This document shows, in pieces, positions 60,301 through 64,000 of a DNA stretch of 64,000 nucleotides. Each line of letters begins with the position of its first letter. Position 1 is the stretch's first letter. Location of the stretch: assembly GCF_022539315.1 (NCBI RefSeq), contig NC_066322.1, forward strand, positions 23,942,765 to 24,006,764, given 5' to 3'. The notes below the pieces were generated by a model, which did not search any database, was not told where the DNA came from, and worked only from the letters and a program-made list of their open reading frames with translations. Source of the stretch: Serinus canaria (Eukaryota; Chordata; Aves; Passeriformes; Fringillidae). Position numbers and translations under genes: made by a program.

Positions 60301-62856
60301 GTAACTTTAACCCTTAATAGATACAGATTTTTTTTTTTTTAATTTCCTGTTATCCTTGCTTTTTTAGGATAGTTGTGTTTTAGTGTGTACTGATAAAGAT
60401 TAGGTCTTGCTCTCACAGCTGTCTCATTTCTGCACAAGCATCCCTCTCAAAGTATTATTTATTGCAGTGTTTTCTTTGTTCAAGAACCAGTCTGGGGAAA
60501 ACCCAATGAAATACATGTGATATTTTTAATGGGAATACATAAAGTCATAAATAATTCATTTTCTTTCTTGAAATGTTGCCTTCTTGAAATGTTGCCTCCT
60601 TGATCAGTAATATCTCAAGGAGGAGCAGAATGCTGCTATTTTAACCATCTGTGATTTCAAAGTTTAATTTCAGCTGAATATTACTGCATCTGCTTTTTTT
60701 CTGGGAGCATGATAGAACTGCACATATGGGTCAGGTAGAAAGCAGATAACAAATACTGGGAGTTACAACATAAAATATGTACAGGAGAAGATAATGAAAT
60801 TCCCAGAGATTTGAGTGGAAGTGAGAGTTGAAGGATGTTGTACATAGCTGCAGGAATTCCTCCTGCCTGGCGGCCAGAGCTTATCCCATGTACCCAGAGA
60901 CACCGGGTGTGCAGCAGCAGAGCGCTGCCTGAGGTCACTGTGGGCTCCAAGAGCTGGGGCTGGGACCCCAGGCCTCCAAGAGCTGGTGTTACTGACATGG
61001 GGGTACTAAACCCCTGGTCTGACTACAGCAGCCTGCACCCAGTCTACTCACACTGGTCTCCCAGTGGCTGGCACTTAGTATATGAAGGGATACAGAGAAG
61101 GGACAGGGACTGAGGTTACCCTGGGAGACTTAAAGAAGGGATTTACTAGTGAGAGAGGACAAGGGCTGGGGCAGACAGGGCACTGGCTGGTAGTGCTTTA
61201 TAGGGGACAGGCCCCTTTTATGCCCCTTCCTGCCTATTCCTCCATATTCCTCCCTTTTCTCCTCTCTGATTCACTTCCCTGCATATTCCTTCATGAGTTT
61301 GCCCGCTGCCCCTCACCCCCACCATAGCAGGGACCTTGGGTTTGTGTTCTTACCAACTACACAGCCTGGGCTGGCCCCTCTGTGCAATGGTGCCCTTCAG
61401 TCAGCATGAGAAATGGTTGTTGGCATTGTGTCTGCTGTCTGTCTGAGTGTGTACTATTTATTACCTCCCCTTTTCTTACCCTATTTCATGAGGTCCTTAA
61501 TCAAATAAGGGTATGGATGCTTTCTCCTTCCACATTTTTGTATAGAATCTATCATGAAAAGAGCTCCTAATGGTGCTAACACTAATGGTGTTAACTTGGT
61601 TCCATTGTTGCTGCTGGAAGAATTTCCTTCTAACATATTTTTTTCCATATGCGACCTGTAAAAATCTACTGCGCAGCTCAGATGCCACCAGGTGGGGCAC
61701 ACCTGGGGCAGAGATCAGACTTGGAGGCCTGTGGTGGTCCTGTCTCCCTTCTTCCTGTTGCTGTGACAATGATCCCTTGTTGGCTGTGCTCAAAAAACAC
61801 AGAGCTTCCTCTTCTCATACAGGATGTGATTTTTCCTCCTAAAGGAATTGGTAGTTTGGATCCTAGACCAATTGTGTCCTTGTGATGTGAGCTCCTAGCA
61901 GGTAGCTCAGCAGAGAAAGAGGCTGCTGCCCTGGGTTCTATTCATGGCTTCAGAATGGAAGATGAAAAAAAATATTAAACCAGAATGATTAAGTAACTCA
62001 ATTTATTTAAGACCTAACATATTGGATAAATATTTTAATATTTAAATATTACACTTTTTTTTTTTTGTTCTGTAGTGTGCCTAGAGTTGTTTATCAGGAA
62101 TGTGCAAATGCTGAAAGGCTGCTTATTGTAGTTGCTGGGAATGCCCTGACGAAGGCAGGAATGGTGAATCTGACTGCATGTTCTCAGAAGGCTAATTTAT
62201 TACTTTATAATACAATGTTATAATAAAGAATACTATACTATACTAAAGAATACAGAAAGGATACTTAATGCTAAAAAGATAATAATGAAAATTTGTGACT
62301 CTTTCCAGAGTCTCAACACAGCTCGGCCATAATTGGCCGATGAGTCAAAACAACTCACACCAGAATCCAATTATGAATTCCCTTCAGGTAGACAATCTTC
62401 TACAATGCATTCCACTTGTGAACAATACAGGCACAGCAAATGAGATAAGAATTGTTTTCCTTTTCTCTGAGGCCTCTCAGCTTCCCAGGAGAAAAATCCT
62501 GGGCAAAGGGGTCTTTTCCAGAGAATGTGAATGCCACAGTTGCTGGAACGTGTCTCTGATTTTGCTCTCCATTCCCGCAGAGCCCCCGCCCGTGCTGCAG
62601 GTGCCCGCTAACGTGACGGTGGTGCCCGGGGCCGGGGCAGTGCTCAGCTGCCTGGTGCTGAGCGCAGGCCACTACAACCTGAGCTGGCAGCGGCACGGGC
62701 GCGATGCCCGCCTGCAGGACCCGCTGCGCATCCGCGTCCTGGCCAACCTGTCCCTGGAGCTGAGGCCAGCCTGGCTCTCGGACGCGGGCAGCTACAGCTG
62801 CACTGCTGCCAACGAGGGCGGATCTGCCACGGCTTCTGTCTTCCTCACCGTGCAAG
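5147..62856 (+). CDS. HMCN1: Hemicentin-1, N-terminal part (11 exons; gene continues past the window)
   Basis: The coding segments are join(5147-5402, 36259-36329, 40104-40262, 40797-40919, 48305-48476, 49593-49699, 52768-52888, 53375-53638, 53896-54040, 57658-57779, 62581-62856). This gives 1816 nt, or 605 codons plus one base. Every junction is GT-AG and every phase is consistent. Order: signal peptide (residues 1 to about 24), VWA domain (about 38-215) with MIDAS residues D43, T45, S47 and D140, the hemicentin region after the VWA (about 216-424), Ig1 (about 425-513, Cys447/Cys495) and Ig2 (about 514-605, Cys537/Cys587). The match to vertebrate hemicentin-1 as I remember it is near-identical in the VWA, which favours HMCN1 over HMCN2. 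Family knowledge: hemicentins are secreted matrix proteins of roughly 5,600 residues acting at basement membranes and tissue boundaries. No frameshift or internal stop is seen, so it looks intact as far as it goes. Confidence 0.96.
5909..6071. repeat. T-rich low-complexity tract
   Basis: Long T and TTC runs on the + strand, including T tracts at about 5911-5917 and 5936-5953, followed by TTTCC/TTCCC-rich sequence. It lies near the start of intron 1. Confidence 0.8.
6287..6314. repeat. A28 homopolymer
   Basis: 28 consecutive A. A separate A12 run is at 6149-6160. I see no recognisable retroelement body directly 5' of either, so they may be microsatellites rather than poly-A tails. Confidence 0.95.
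7046..7087. repeat. 21-bp perfect tandem duplication
   Basis: Two adjacent identical 21-bp units start TTTTCTTTCTCATC and end CATATG. They are followed by the first five bases of a third unit. Confidence 0.95.
8337..8787 (+). mobile_element. CR1 LINE fragment, about 450 bp
   Basis: A forward copy with the typical 3' region: GGAGCTGAGGGAGCTGGG, CTGGAGAAGAGGAGGCTCAG, GGGGACCTTGTGGCTCTGCA and GAGGTGTTTAAAAACCAAG. It ends TCTGAATGGTTCTGTGATTC. Short frames through it reflect the old element, not a gene. Confidence 0.95.
10684..10815 (+). mobile_element. CR1 LINE 3' fragment, diverged
   Basis: A forward fragment: GCAGCTGTGGCTGCCCCTGG, GTGTCCAAGGCCAGGCTGGA, TTGGAGCAACCTGGGA. The end is degenerate after GGGCTTTAAGATCCCTGCTG. 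Confidence 0.85.
11073..12125 (+). mobile_element. Solo LTR of an endogenous retrovirus (ERVL-like), about 1.05 kb
   Basis: The element starts TGTGTTGGTTTTGCATGACC and ends CAAACCACAACA, giving TG…CA termini. Near-matching 5-bp flanks (GATAA before, GATAG after) look like a target-site duplication with one change. It holds an ATGTATTTAAGAAG TATA-like stretch (about 11250), a GGA-triplet run (about 11304-11326), internal GC-rich subrepeats and AATAAA at 11952-11957. I see no gag, pol or env sequence, so it is a recombined solo LTR. It resembles a songbird ERVL LTR as I remember it; the family name is not certain. Confidence 0.85.
11304..11326. repeat. (GGA)n microsatellite inside the LTR
   Basis: About seven consecutive AGG/GGA triplets within the solo LTR. 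Confidence 0.9.
14272..14722 (-). mobile_element. CR1 LINE fragment, about 450 bp
   Basis: A reverse copy. It starts with AGAATCATAGAATTGTTAAG and continues CTGGGCAGCCTGTTCCAGTG and TTTTTCCCAATATTCAATCT. It ends CCCCAGCTCTGTTCCCTTCT. It aligns by eye, in inverse orientation, with the copy at 8337-8787. Confidence 0.95.
15209..15348 (+). mobile_element. CR1 LINE 3' end, different subfamily
   Basis: Forward: CCAGAGCTCCAGGAGCTTTT, GGACAATGCTCTCAGGCACA, GATTGGACTGGATGATCCTT, ending TTTGTGATTCTATGA. Its body differs from the other copies in the window except the reverse copies at 36771 and 43965, which appear related. Confidence 0.9.
18304..18356. repeat. Short imperfect direct repeats
   Basis: GCTGATGTCCTGGTTGAA and GCTGATGCCCTGGTTGAA lie about 30 bp apart. 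A weaker relative, TATGCCCTGGCTG, follows near 18375. Confidence 0.75.
18480..18509. repeat. 15-bp tandem pair
   Basis: TAACAACATACCATT and TAACAACATACCACT are adjacent copies, differing at one base. Confidence 0.9.
19047..19452 (-). mobile_element. CR1 LINE fragment, about 400 bp
   Basis: A reverse copy. It starts ACACAGAATCATCGAATGGG and GTTGGGTTAGAATGGAC, then CAGCTCCCTGCTGTGAGCAG, CCTTCTCTTCTCCAGG, CATGTCTTTCTTGTGCTGAG and GTCTCACCAGAGCAGAG. It reaches further into the element body than most copies here. Confidence 0.93.
22371..22750 (+). mobile_element. CR1 LINE fragment, about 380 bp
   Basis: Forward: AATGGCTTCCCACTGCCAGA, GGTGCCCAGAGAAGCTATGG, GTGTCCCTGCCCATGGCAGG, ending CCAAGCCGTTCCATGATTCC. 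Confidence 0.93.
23927..24211 (-). mobile_element. Reverse-strand solo LTR (approximate right end)
   Basis: The + strand begins TGTTATAAATGACTCAGACC. On the reverse strand this is an LTR 3' end closing in …ATAACA, with AATAAA read from CTCAATAAAAC at about 23970-23980, and a long AT-rich U3-like part with a TATAATA-type stretch. The right boundary is uncertain, because I can see neither clear TG/CA termini nor a target duplication there. No retroviral coding sequence is present. The family is not identified. Confidence 0.6.
24270..24350 (-). mobile_element. CR1 LINE scrap beside the LTR
   Basis: Reverse-strand body only: ACAACCTGGCCTTGGATGCT, TCCAGGGATGGGGCAGCCAC, AGCCTCTCAGGGCAAG. The element's own 3' end is missing on the LTR side, as if later events cut it off. 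Confidence 0.75.
24651..24901 (+). mobile_element. CR1 LINE 3' fragment, 250 bp
   Basis: Forward: GCATTGCAACAGGTTGCCCA, GGGAAGTGTCACCATCCTTG, GAGGGATTTAAAAGCTGTGT, CTTGACTCGATGATCTTAGA, ending AATGATTCCATGATTCT. Confidence 0.93.
24977..25001 (+). repeat. 25-bp exact direct repeat, copy 1
   Basis: The segment starts TTAGACATGGATTG and ends GGGGATTGTTT. An identical 25-mer is at 26376-26400, about 1.4 kb away. No larger shared block is obvious. Confidence 0.9.
25912..25985 (-). mobile_element. Possible old CR1 scrap
   Basis: AGCCCAGGTTAGAAGGCACC and then ATCTGATCCAACTTCTC resemble a diverged reverse CR1 3' end. It is too short and degraded to be sure. Confidence 0.4.
26376..26400 (+). repeat. 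25-bp exact direct repeat, copy 2
   Basis: Identical to 24977-25001. It is followed by a local pair of imperfect TTTGAATTTACA repeats (about 26398 and 26421). Confidence 0.9.
27285..27732 (+). mobile_element. CR1 LINE fragment, about 450 bp
   Basis: Forward: TCCACTGCCTGAGGGGAGCC, GGGGGAATGGCTTCCCACTG, TGTTCCCTGTGAGGGTGGGG, CAGGTTGGACAGGGCTTGGA, ending TAAGCCTATGATTCTATGAT. Confidence 0.95.
31786..31832. repeat. AT/AC dinucleotide-rich microsatellite
   Basis: Interrupted TATATG, CATACA and ACACATAT units. Confidence 0.85.
31995..32155. repeat. AT-rich low-complexity region
   Basis: Almost all A/T with TATAATATTA-like motifs. A short (TTAG)4 run lies downstream at 32308-32324. Confidence 0.75.
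33309..33460 (+). mobile_element. CR1 LINE 3' fragment
   Basis: Forward: CACTGGAAGTGTCCAAGGCC, AGGTTGGACAGAGCTTGGAG, ending CCAACCCAAACCATTCTGTG and ATTCTGTATTCTG. It is close to the canonical CR1 terminus. Confidence 0.95.
35434..35499. repeat. Poly-T tracts
   Basis: T15 at 35434-35448 and T26 at 35474-35499, followed by interrupted T runs to about 35528. They lie about 45 bp before the reverse CR1 copy. CR1 does not end in poly-A, so they are probably unrelated. Confidence 0.9.
35575..35960 (-). mobile_element. CR1 LINE fragment, about 385 bp
   Basis: Reverse: AGAATCACATAGTTGTGGAA, TGGTTTGGGTTGGAAGGGAC, CCATGGGCAGGGATACCTTC, CACTTCCAGGGATCCAGGGG, CCCCTCCAGCTCTCCTTGAG, TCATTTTCTCCAGTCTGAAG. 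Confidence 0.95.
36259..36329 (+). CDS. HMCN1: HMCN1 exon 2: VWA domain
   Basis: 71 nt, completing codon 86 (Glu) and adding residues 87-109 ([13 protein letters not shown]… to LYVQ). The acceptor is TTCTAG at 36253-36258. The donor is CAG|GTGAGT, a near-perfect consensus, phase 0. It is a tiny exon isolated by a roughly 31 kb upstream intron. It was recognised by its match to the hemicentin VWA and by phase continuity with exons 1 and 3. Confidence 0.95.
36771..36992 (-). mobile_element. CR1 LINE fragment, GAATATCCTGAG subfamily
   Basis: Reverse: GAATCACAGAATATCCTGAG, CCAAACCCTCCTGGAGCTCT, GGCAGCCTTGGGGCTGTGCC, GGGCAGTGCCCAGCACCCTC. About 100 bp of its body is almost identical to the copy at 43965-44236. 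Confidence 0.95.
38397..38592 (+). mobile_element. CR1 LINE 3' fragment
   Basis: Forward: ATGCTGTGGCTGCCCCTGGA, CCAGGTTGGATGGGGCTTGG, GTGTCCCTGCCCATGGCAGG, ending CCAATCCAAACCTTTCCATG. Confidence 0.93.
40104..40262 (+). CDS. HMCN1: HMCN1 exon 3: VWA domain core
   Basis: 159 nt, residues 110-162, phase 0 at both ends. It encodes the GGGDCPE turn and the hydrophobic strand FIYVFTDAR, carrying T139-D140. D140 is the expected third MIDAS acidic residue. A helix rich in Gln ([10 protein letters not shown]) ends the exon. The acceptor is TGTACAG and the donor CAG|GTACTG, weaker than consensus at +4 to +6. Exons 3 and 4 are both symmetric and could be lost together without a frameshift. Confidence 0.95.
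40263..40796 (+). other. HMCN1: HMCN1 intron 3
   Basis: 534 bp, GTACTG…CAG. It is T-rich, including a T run near 40541-40549. I see nothing else in it. Confidence 0.9.
40797..40919 (+). CDS. HMCN1: HMCN1 exon 4: VWA domain
   Basis: 123 nt, residues 163-203, phase 0 at both ends. It encodes [11 protein letters not shown], a VWA beta strand and acidic loop. The segment [13 protein letters not shown] follows and the exon ends at KKQVNE. The acceptor is AATCCAG and the donor GAG|GTAACT. Confidence 0.95.
41981..42048 (-). mobile_element. CR1 LINE 3'-end scrap
   Basis: Reverse: TCATAGAATGAGATGGTCTT and TAAGGGCCCTTTGAACCCAA, a short degenerate 3' end. Confidence 0.6.
42389..42600 (-). mobile_element. 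CR1 LINE fragment
   Basis: Reverse: ACCCTCTGCCATGGGCAGGG, ACACCTTCCCCTAGCCCAGG, CTGCTCCAAGCCCCATCCAG, TACTTCCAGGGATCCAGGGG. Confidence 0.95.
43670..43812 (+). mobile_element. CR1 LINE 3' fragment
   Basis: Forward: CCCCATCCCTGGGAGTATTC, GGTGTCTCTGCCTATGGCAG, GGTCCCTTCCAACACAAACC. It covers the same consensus part as 42389-42600 in the opposite orientation. Confidence 0.9.
43965..44236 (-). mobile_element. CR1 LINE fragment, GAATATCCTGAG subfamily
   Basis: Reverse: GATCACAGAATATCCTGAGC, CCAAACCCTCCTGGAGCTCT, GGGGAGCCTGGGCAGTGCCC, AGCACCCTCTGGGGAAAAAC. It is the sister of the copy in intron 2 and lies in the same orientation. Confidence 0.95.
45190..45216. repeat. Perfect inverted repeat (10-bp stem, 7-nt loop)
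   Basis: TACACCAACC and GGTTGGTGTA are separated by CAGCTGT. It is deep inside intron 4 and no T-tract follows. Function unknown. Confidence 0.85.
48305..48476 (+). CDS. HMCN1: HMCN1 exon 5: end of VWA and start of the following region
   Basis: 172 nt, residues 204-260 plus one base (phase 1). It begins [13 protein letters not shown], the last VWA helix. After TDHL and [10 protein letters not shown] comes the beta-rich [11 protein letters not shown] segment, the beginning of the conserved hemicentin region between the VWA and the Ig array. The acceptor is CTTCTAG and the donor G|GTGAAG. Third positions are AT-leaning. Confidence 0.95.
48477..49592 (+). other. HMCN1: HMCN1 intron 5
   Basis: 1.1 kb, GTGAAG…CAG. 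No repeat or other element was recognised. Confidence 0.9.
49593..49699 (+). CDS. HMCN1: HMCN1 exon 6: region between VWA and Ig array
   Basis: 107 nt, completing Gly261 and adding residues 262-296. The segment includes [19 protein letters not shown] and PEPGTWTIK. The acceptor TTTTTTCAG has a strong polypyrimidine tract. The donor is AAG|GTAAAG, phase 0. Third-position GC by hand count is 13 of 35. Confidence 0.94.
49792..49897. repeat. 53-bp tandem duplication
   Basis: Two adjacent units begin AGCTGAGTC(C/T)GTGTTACAG and end TTGTATTTAAT(G/A)TTGT. They differ at only a few positions. It lies 93 bp past the exon 6 donor. Confidence 0.92.
50258..50562 (+). mobile_element. CR1 LINE fragment, about 300 bp
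   Basis: Forward: CCTTCCCTGTGAGGGTGGGG, GGTGCCCAGAGAAGCTGTGG, GTCCAAGGCCAGGCTGGATG, ending GTTCCATGATTCTATGAC. Confidence 0.95.
52768..52888 (+). CDS. HMCN1: HMCN1 exon 7: region between VWA and Ig array
   Basis: 121 nt, residues 297-336 plus one base. It encodes [19 protein letters not shown] and then [14 protein letters not shown], almost unchanged from other hemicentin-1 proteins. The acceptor is TTTTGCAG. The donor G|GTTTGT is unusual, with T instead of a purine at +3. It is nevertheless fixed by phase and by the start of exon 8. Third-position GC is 31 of 40 codons, far above exons 6 and 8. Skipping this exon would shift the frame. Confidence 0.94.
52889..53374 (+). other. HMCN1: HMCN1 intron 7
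   Basis: 486 bp, with the unusual donor GTTTGT and the acceptor TTTTTCTAG. Nothing else was recognised. Confidence 0.9.
53375..53638 (+). CDS. HMCN1: HMCN1 exon 8: region between VWA and Ig array
   Basis: 264 nt, completing Gly337 and adding residues 338-424 plus one base. Recognisable blocks are LLELLSI-like (here [10 protein letters not shown]), [12 protein letters not shown], the glycosylation sequon in WNISDF, and [19 protein letters not shown]. It ends SSIIP before the Asp that opens Ig1. The acceptor is TTTTTCTAG and the donor G|GTAAGT. Third-position GC is 30 of 87, the lowest of the exons I counted. Confidence 0.95.
53896..54040 (+). CDS. HMCN1: HMCN1 exon 9: Ig domain 1, first half
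   Basis: 145 nt, completing Asp425 and adding residues 426-472 plus two bases. It opens DAPKVTMP, a typical Ig-strand A start. The first cysteine of the domain, Cys447, lies in SVPCHVES. The [11 protein letters not shown] segment follows. There is no Trp at the usual C-strand place; from memory, other hemicentin-1 proteins lack it here too. The acceptor is TTCTTCAG and the donor AA|GTAAGT, phase 2. It is separated from exon 8 by an intron of only 257 bp. Confidence 0.94.
54041..57657 (+). other. HMCN1: HMCN1 intron 9
   Basis: 3.6 kb, GTAAGT…CAG. It has a short AT dinucleotide-rich tract near 54215-54250. No transposon was recognised. A moderately GC-rich stretch at about 55970-56160 is unassigned. 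Confidence 0.9.
54215..54250. repeat. AT dinucleotide-rich tract
   Basis: TATATATAGAGAGATATATC and TATATATG, a short imperfect microsatellite. A similar but smaller TATATATATATG lies at about 58092-58104. Confidence 0.8.
57658..57779 (+). CDS. HMCN1: HMCN1 exon 10: Ig domain 1, second half
   Basis: 122 nt, completing Lys473 and adding residues 474-513 plus one base. It contains the diagnostic Ig motif D489-E-G-F-Y-E-Cys495. The [12 protein letters not shown] segment follows and closes the domain. The acceptor is TCCTGCAG and the donor CAG|GTGCGT. Third-position GC is 31 of 40. The frame remains open past the donor to 57871. Confidence 0.94.
58628..58653. repeat. 13-bp tandem pair
   Basis: GTAGCCACTCCAG occurs twice in direct succession, followed by GTAG. 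Confidence 0.9.
58662..59028 (-). mobile_element. CR1 LINE fragment, older subfamily
   Basis: Reverse: GGAATCACAGAATCACAAAA, CAATTCAGGCTGGAGGCACC, GTCTTTGAATGTCCCCAAGG, then CCCTCTCCTGTGCCCTGAGA and AGTGGCTCCATAACCC. It is more diverged than the other copies, so the right edge is approximate. Confidence 0.8.
60565..60596. repeat. 16-bp tandem pair
   Basis: TTCTTGAAATGTTGCC is repeated twice without a change. Confidence 0.92.
62127..62538 (-). mobile_element. Antisense ERV LTR abutting the exon 11 acceptor
   Basis: The + strand runs from TGTAGTTGCTGGGAATGCCC to AGAATGTGAATGCCACA. On the reverse strand it therefore reads TGTGGCATTC…CAACTACA with TG/CA ends. A TATACTATACTAAAGAATAC section and the CTTCCCAGGAGAAAAATCCT block match an LTR I remember as common in songbird genomes. 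GTTGCTGG occurs at both edges (62131-62138 and 62539-62546), so the exact terminus and target duplication are ambiguous. No internal retroviral genes are present. Only 42 bp separate it from exon 11. Confidence 0.8.
62581..62856 (+). CDS. HMCN1: HMCN1 exon 11: Ig domain 2
   Basis: 276 nt, completing Glu514 and adding residues 515-605 plus one base. It is a complete Ig domain in one exon. It starts [17 protein letters not shown], with Cys537 in LSCLV, Trp549 in LSWQR, the D581-AGSYSC587 motif and the closing strand SVFLTVQ. Possible N-glycosylation sequons are NVT, NLS (546) and NLS (569). The acceptor is CATTCCCGCAG and the donor CAAG|GTAACG. Third-position GC is 79 of 91, the highest counted. 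An antisense LTR ends 42 bp upstream. Confidence 0.95.
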
Positions 62857-64000
62857 GTAACGATGGGATACCGCGACCGCGGCTCCCTTGGCAGGGCTCC
62901 CTTTGGAACAGGCTGCCCACAGCCTTGGACACGCCCATCCCTGGAAGTGTCCAAGGCTGGATGGAACTCAGAGCTACCTGGGATGGTGGAATGTGTCCCA
63001 GTCCATGGCAGGGGGTGGAACGAGAGGGGCTTTAATATCCCTTCCAACCCAAACCATTGTGTGAATTCATAAAAAAATCAGTCAGAACTAAAAAGGCAGC
63101 ATAAGCGAGACCAAACAAATCTAGGTCTGGGCTTTTGCTGTGTACTAAGAACAAATATGTATAAATGCAATATTTGGTGTTGGAGCAAATGTTTTTAAAA
63201 TTTTGAAGTACTGCAGGATTTTTTCTATTTGTCTTGATTGCGTGGAGGTTTGAACCTTGGTTCTTTGGTGCCTGTCTGTGGGTGAGGAGAGACAGGACTC
63301 AAAATCTTACAGAAAGAAAATTATTGTCACTTGTAGTAGTTCCAACAGATTTCTGCTTGCAATGCTGCTGGGCCATGTTCTGTGCAGAGGGGGTACCATC
63401 ATTAATTAACTTTTCTGCTCTAATTGTAGTAATTTGTTAGCTAATGGAAAACTTAGAATTATGGAAAAAATAAATTTTGAATGGAATAGCTTGACCTGAG
63501 GTGCTCCAAAACAGAGGTTGAAGGTGGAGTTGTAAAAGTTATTAAAGGGATGTTGTTTTTCCTATATGGGTTACCAAGGTAGAGCAAGTAGGTGTGGAAC
63601 CACTTGTGTAGGGCCTAGTACAAAATACAGCAGAATGAAGTGTGGTTTTTCAATATTTATTTGAATTACCCTTAGATTGCTGCAGCAGAGTTAAAACTTA
63701 ATTTCTAACTAACTTAGATTTCTCTAACCTAAATTTTCAACAAAGCTGAAAGGAAAAAAGTAATGAAAAAACCTCAACCCCCATGCATTTGGAAAACCTA
63801 GTTTTGAATTGTAAGGAATTTTTCCATCAAGTCACTCATTCAAGCATGTCAAAGGCATCAAGAGAAGTACCTCTCCCTCGTTCATCTCTTCCTGGGATTT
63901 AGGTTTTCCTTCCTAATATCTGTAGCTCAGCTGGGAGCTTTAATGCACCAACCAAATTGCTTCTGGTGTTTTTTTCTAGTAAATCTAACAGTTTTATTTC
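62857..64000 (+). other. HMCN1: HMCN1 intron 11, 5' part
   Basis: The donor is GTAACG at 62857. A forward CR1 starts about 25 bp into the intron. I find no candidate for exon 12, expected to open with EPPKVTV-like Ig sequence, so it lies past 64000. Confidence 0.85.
62880..63071 (+). mobile_element. CR1 LINE 3' fragment just after exon 11
   Basis: Forward: GGAACAGGCTGCCCACAGCC, CCCATCCCTGGAAGTGTCCA, CCCAGTCCATGGCAGGGGGT, ending TTCCAACCCAAACCATTGTG. With the LTR upstream, exon 11 is hemmed in by transposons on both sides. Confidence 0.93.

Larger units (their letters stand above)
57780..62580 (+). other. HMCN1: HMCN1 intron 10
   Basis: 4.8 kb, GTGCGT…CAG. It contains a 13-bp tandem pair (58628-58653), a reverse CR1 (from 58662), a 16-bp tandem pair (60565-60596) and a reverse-strand LTR directly before exon 11. 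The GC-rich block at about 60850-61330 looks unlike its surroundings and may be an old repeat, but I cannot name it. Confidence 0.9.

Noticed and set aside
7046..60596. Short tandem repeats considered as a CRISPR array
   Set aside because: Units are adjacent, two-copy and without spacers, in a vertebrate intron.
5147..62856. Hemicentin-2 (HMCN2) instead of HMCN1
   Set aside because: The VWA and following region match hemicentin-1 nearly residue for residue as I remember it. HMCN2 is more divergent. An alignment with both would settle it.
63951..64000. TTTTTTTCTAG near the window end as the exon 12 acceptor
   Set aside because: In the required phase it gives VNLTVLF, not the expected opening of the next hemicentin Ig domain.

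Overview
The window is vertebrate nuclear DNA, and I read it as a bird, probably a songbird. It contains one recognisable gene, the 5' part of hemicentin-1 (HMCN1), on the + strand. The bird call rests on about two dozen truncated CR1 LINE fragments, many ending in the avian CR1 3' motif (…CCAACCCAAACCATTCTATGATT and variants), and on solo endogenous-retrovirus LTRs that resemble songbird families as I remember them. There is no bacterial, plasmid or phage content, no operon and no CRISPR array.

Layout. Positions 1-4.6 kb are upstream intergenic DNA with two CR1 fragments, then an 18-20 bp minisatellite at 4380-4625. A CpG-rich block at about 4640-5480 holds the presumed promoter, the 5' UTR and exon 1. 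Eleven coding exons follow: 5147-5402, 36259-36329, 40104-40262, 40797-40919, 48305-48476, 49593-49699, 52768-52888, 53375-53638, 53896-54040, 57658-57779 and 62581-62856. All introns are GT-AG and every phase joins cleanly. Together they encode 605 residues plus one base of the next codon: signal peptide, VWA domain with a MIDAS motif, the hemicentin region after the VWA, and the first two Ig domains. Intron 1 is about 30.9 kb and holds most of the repeats. Intron 11 runs off the window, so the remaining roughly 90% of the roughly 5,600-residue protein lies beyond 64000.

How it works. Hemicentins are very large secreted extracellular-matrix proteins of basement-membrane linkages and tissue boundaries. 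The window encodes the secreted N-terminal head and the start of the long Ig array. Nothing else in the window looks protein-coding. The other open frames are short, CpG-island shadows, or frames inside CR1 or LTR sequence.

I did not find a previously undescribed biological system. The observations most worth checking are: sharp exon-to-exon changes in third-position GC (78% in exon 7, 34% in exon 8, 40% in exon 9, 78% in exon 10, 87% in exon 11, hand counts); an antisense LTR ending 42 bp before the exon 11 acceptor, with an open frame running into that exon; a promoter-proximal minisatellite whose units resemble 5' splice sites; and two near-identical, same-orientation CR1 copies flanking exons 3-4, whose loss would be in frame.
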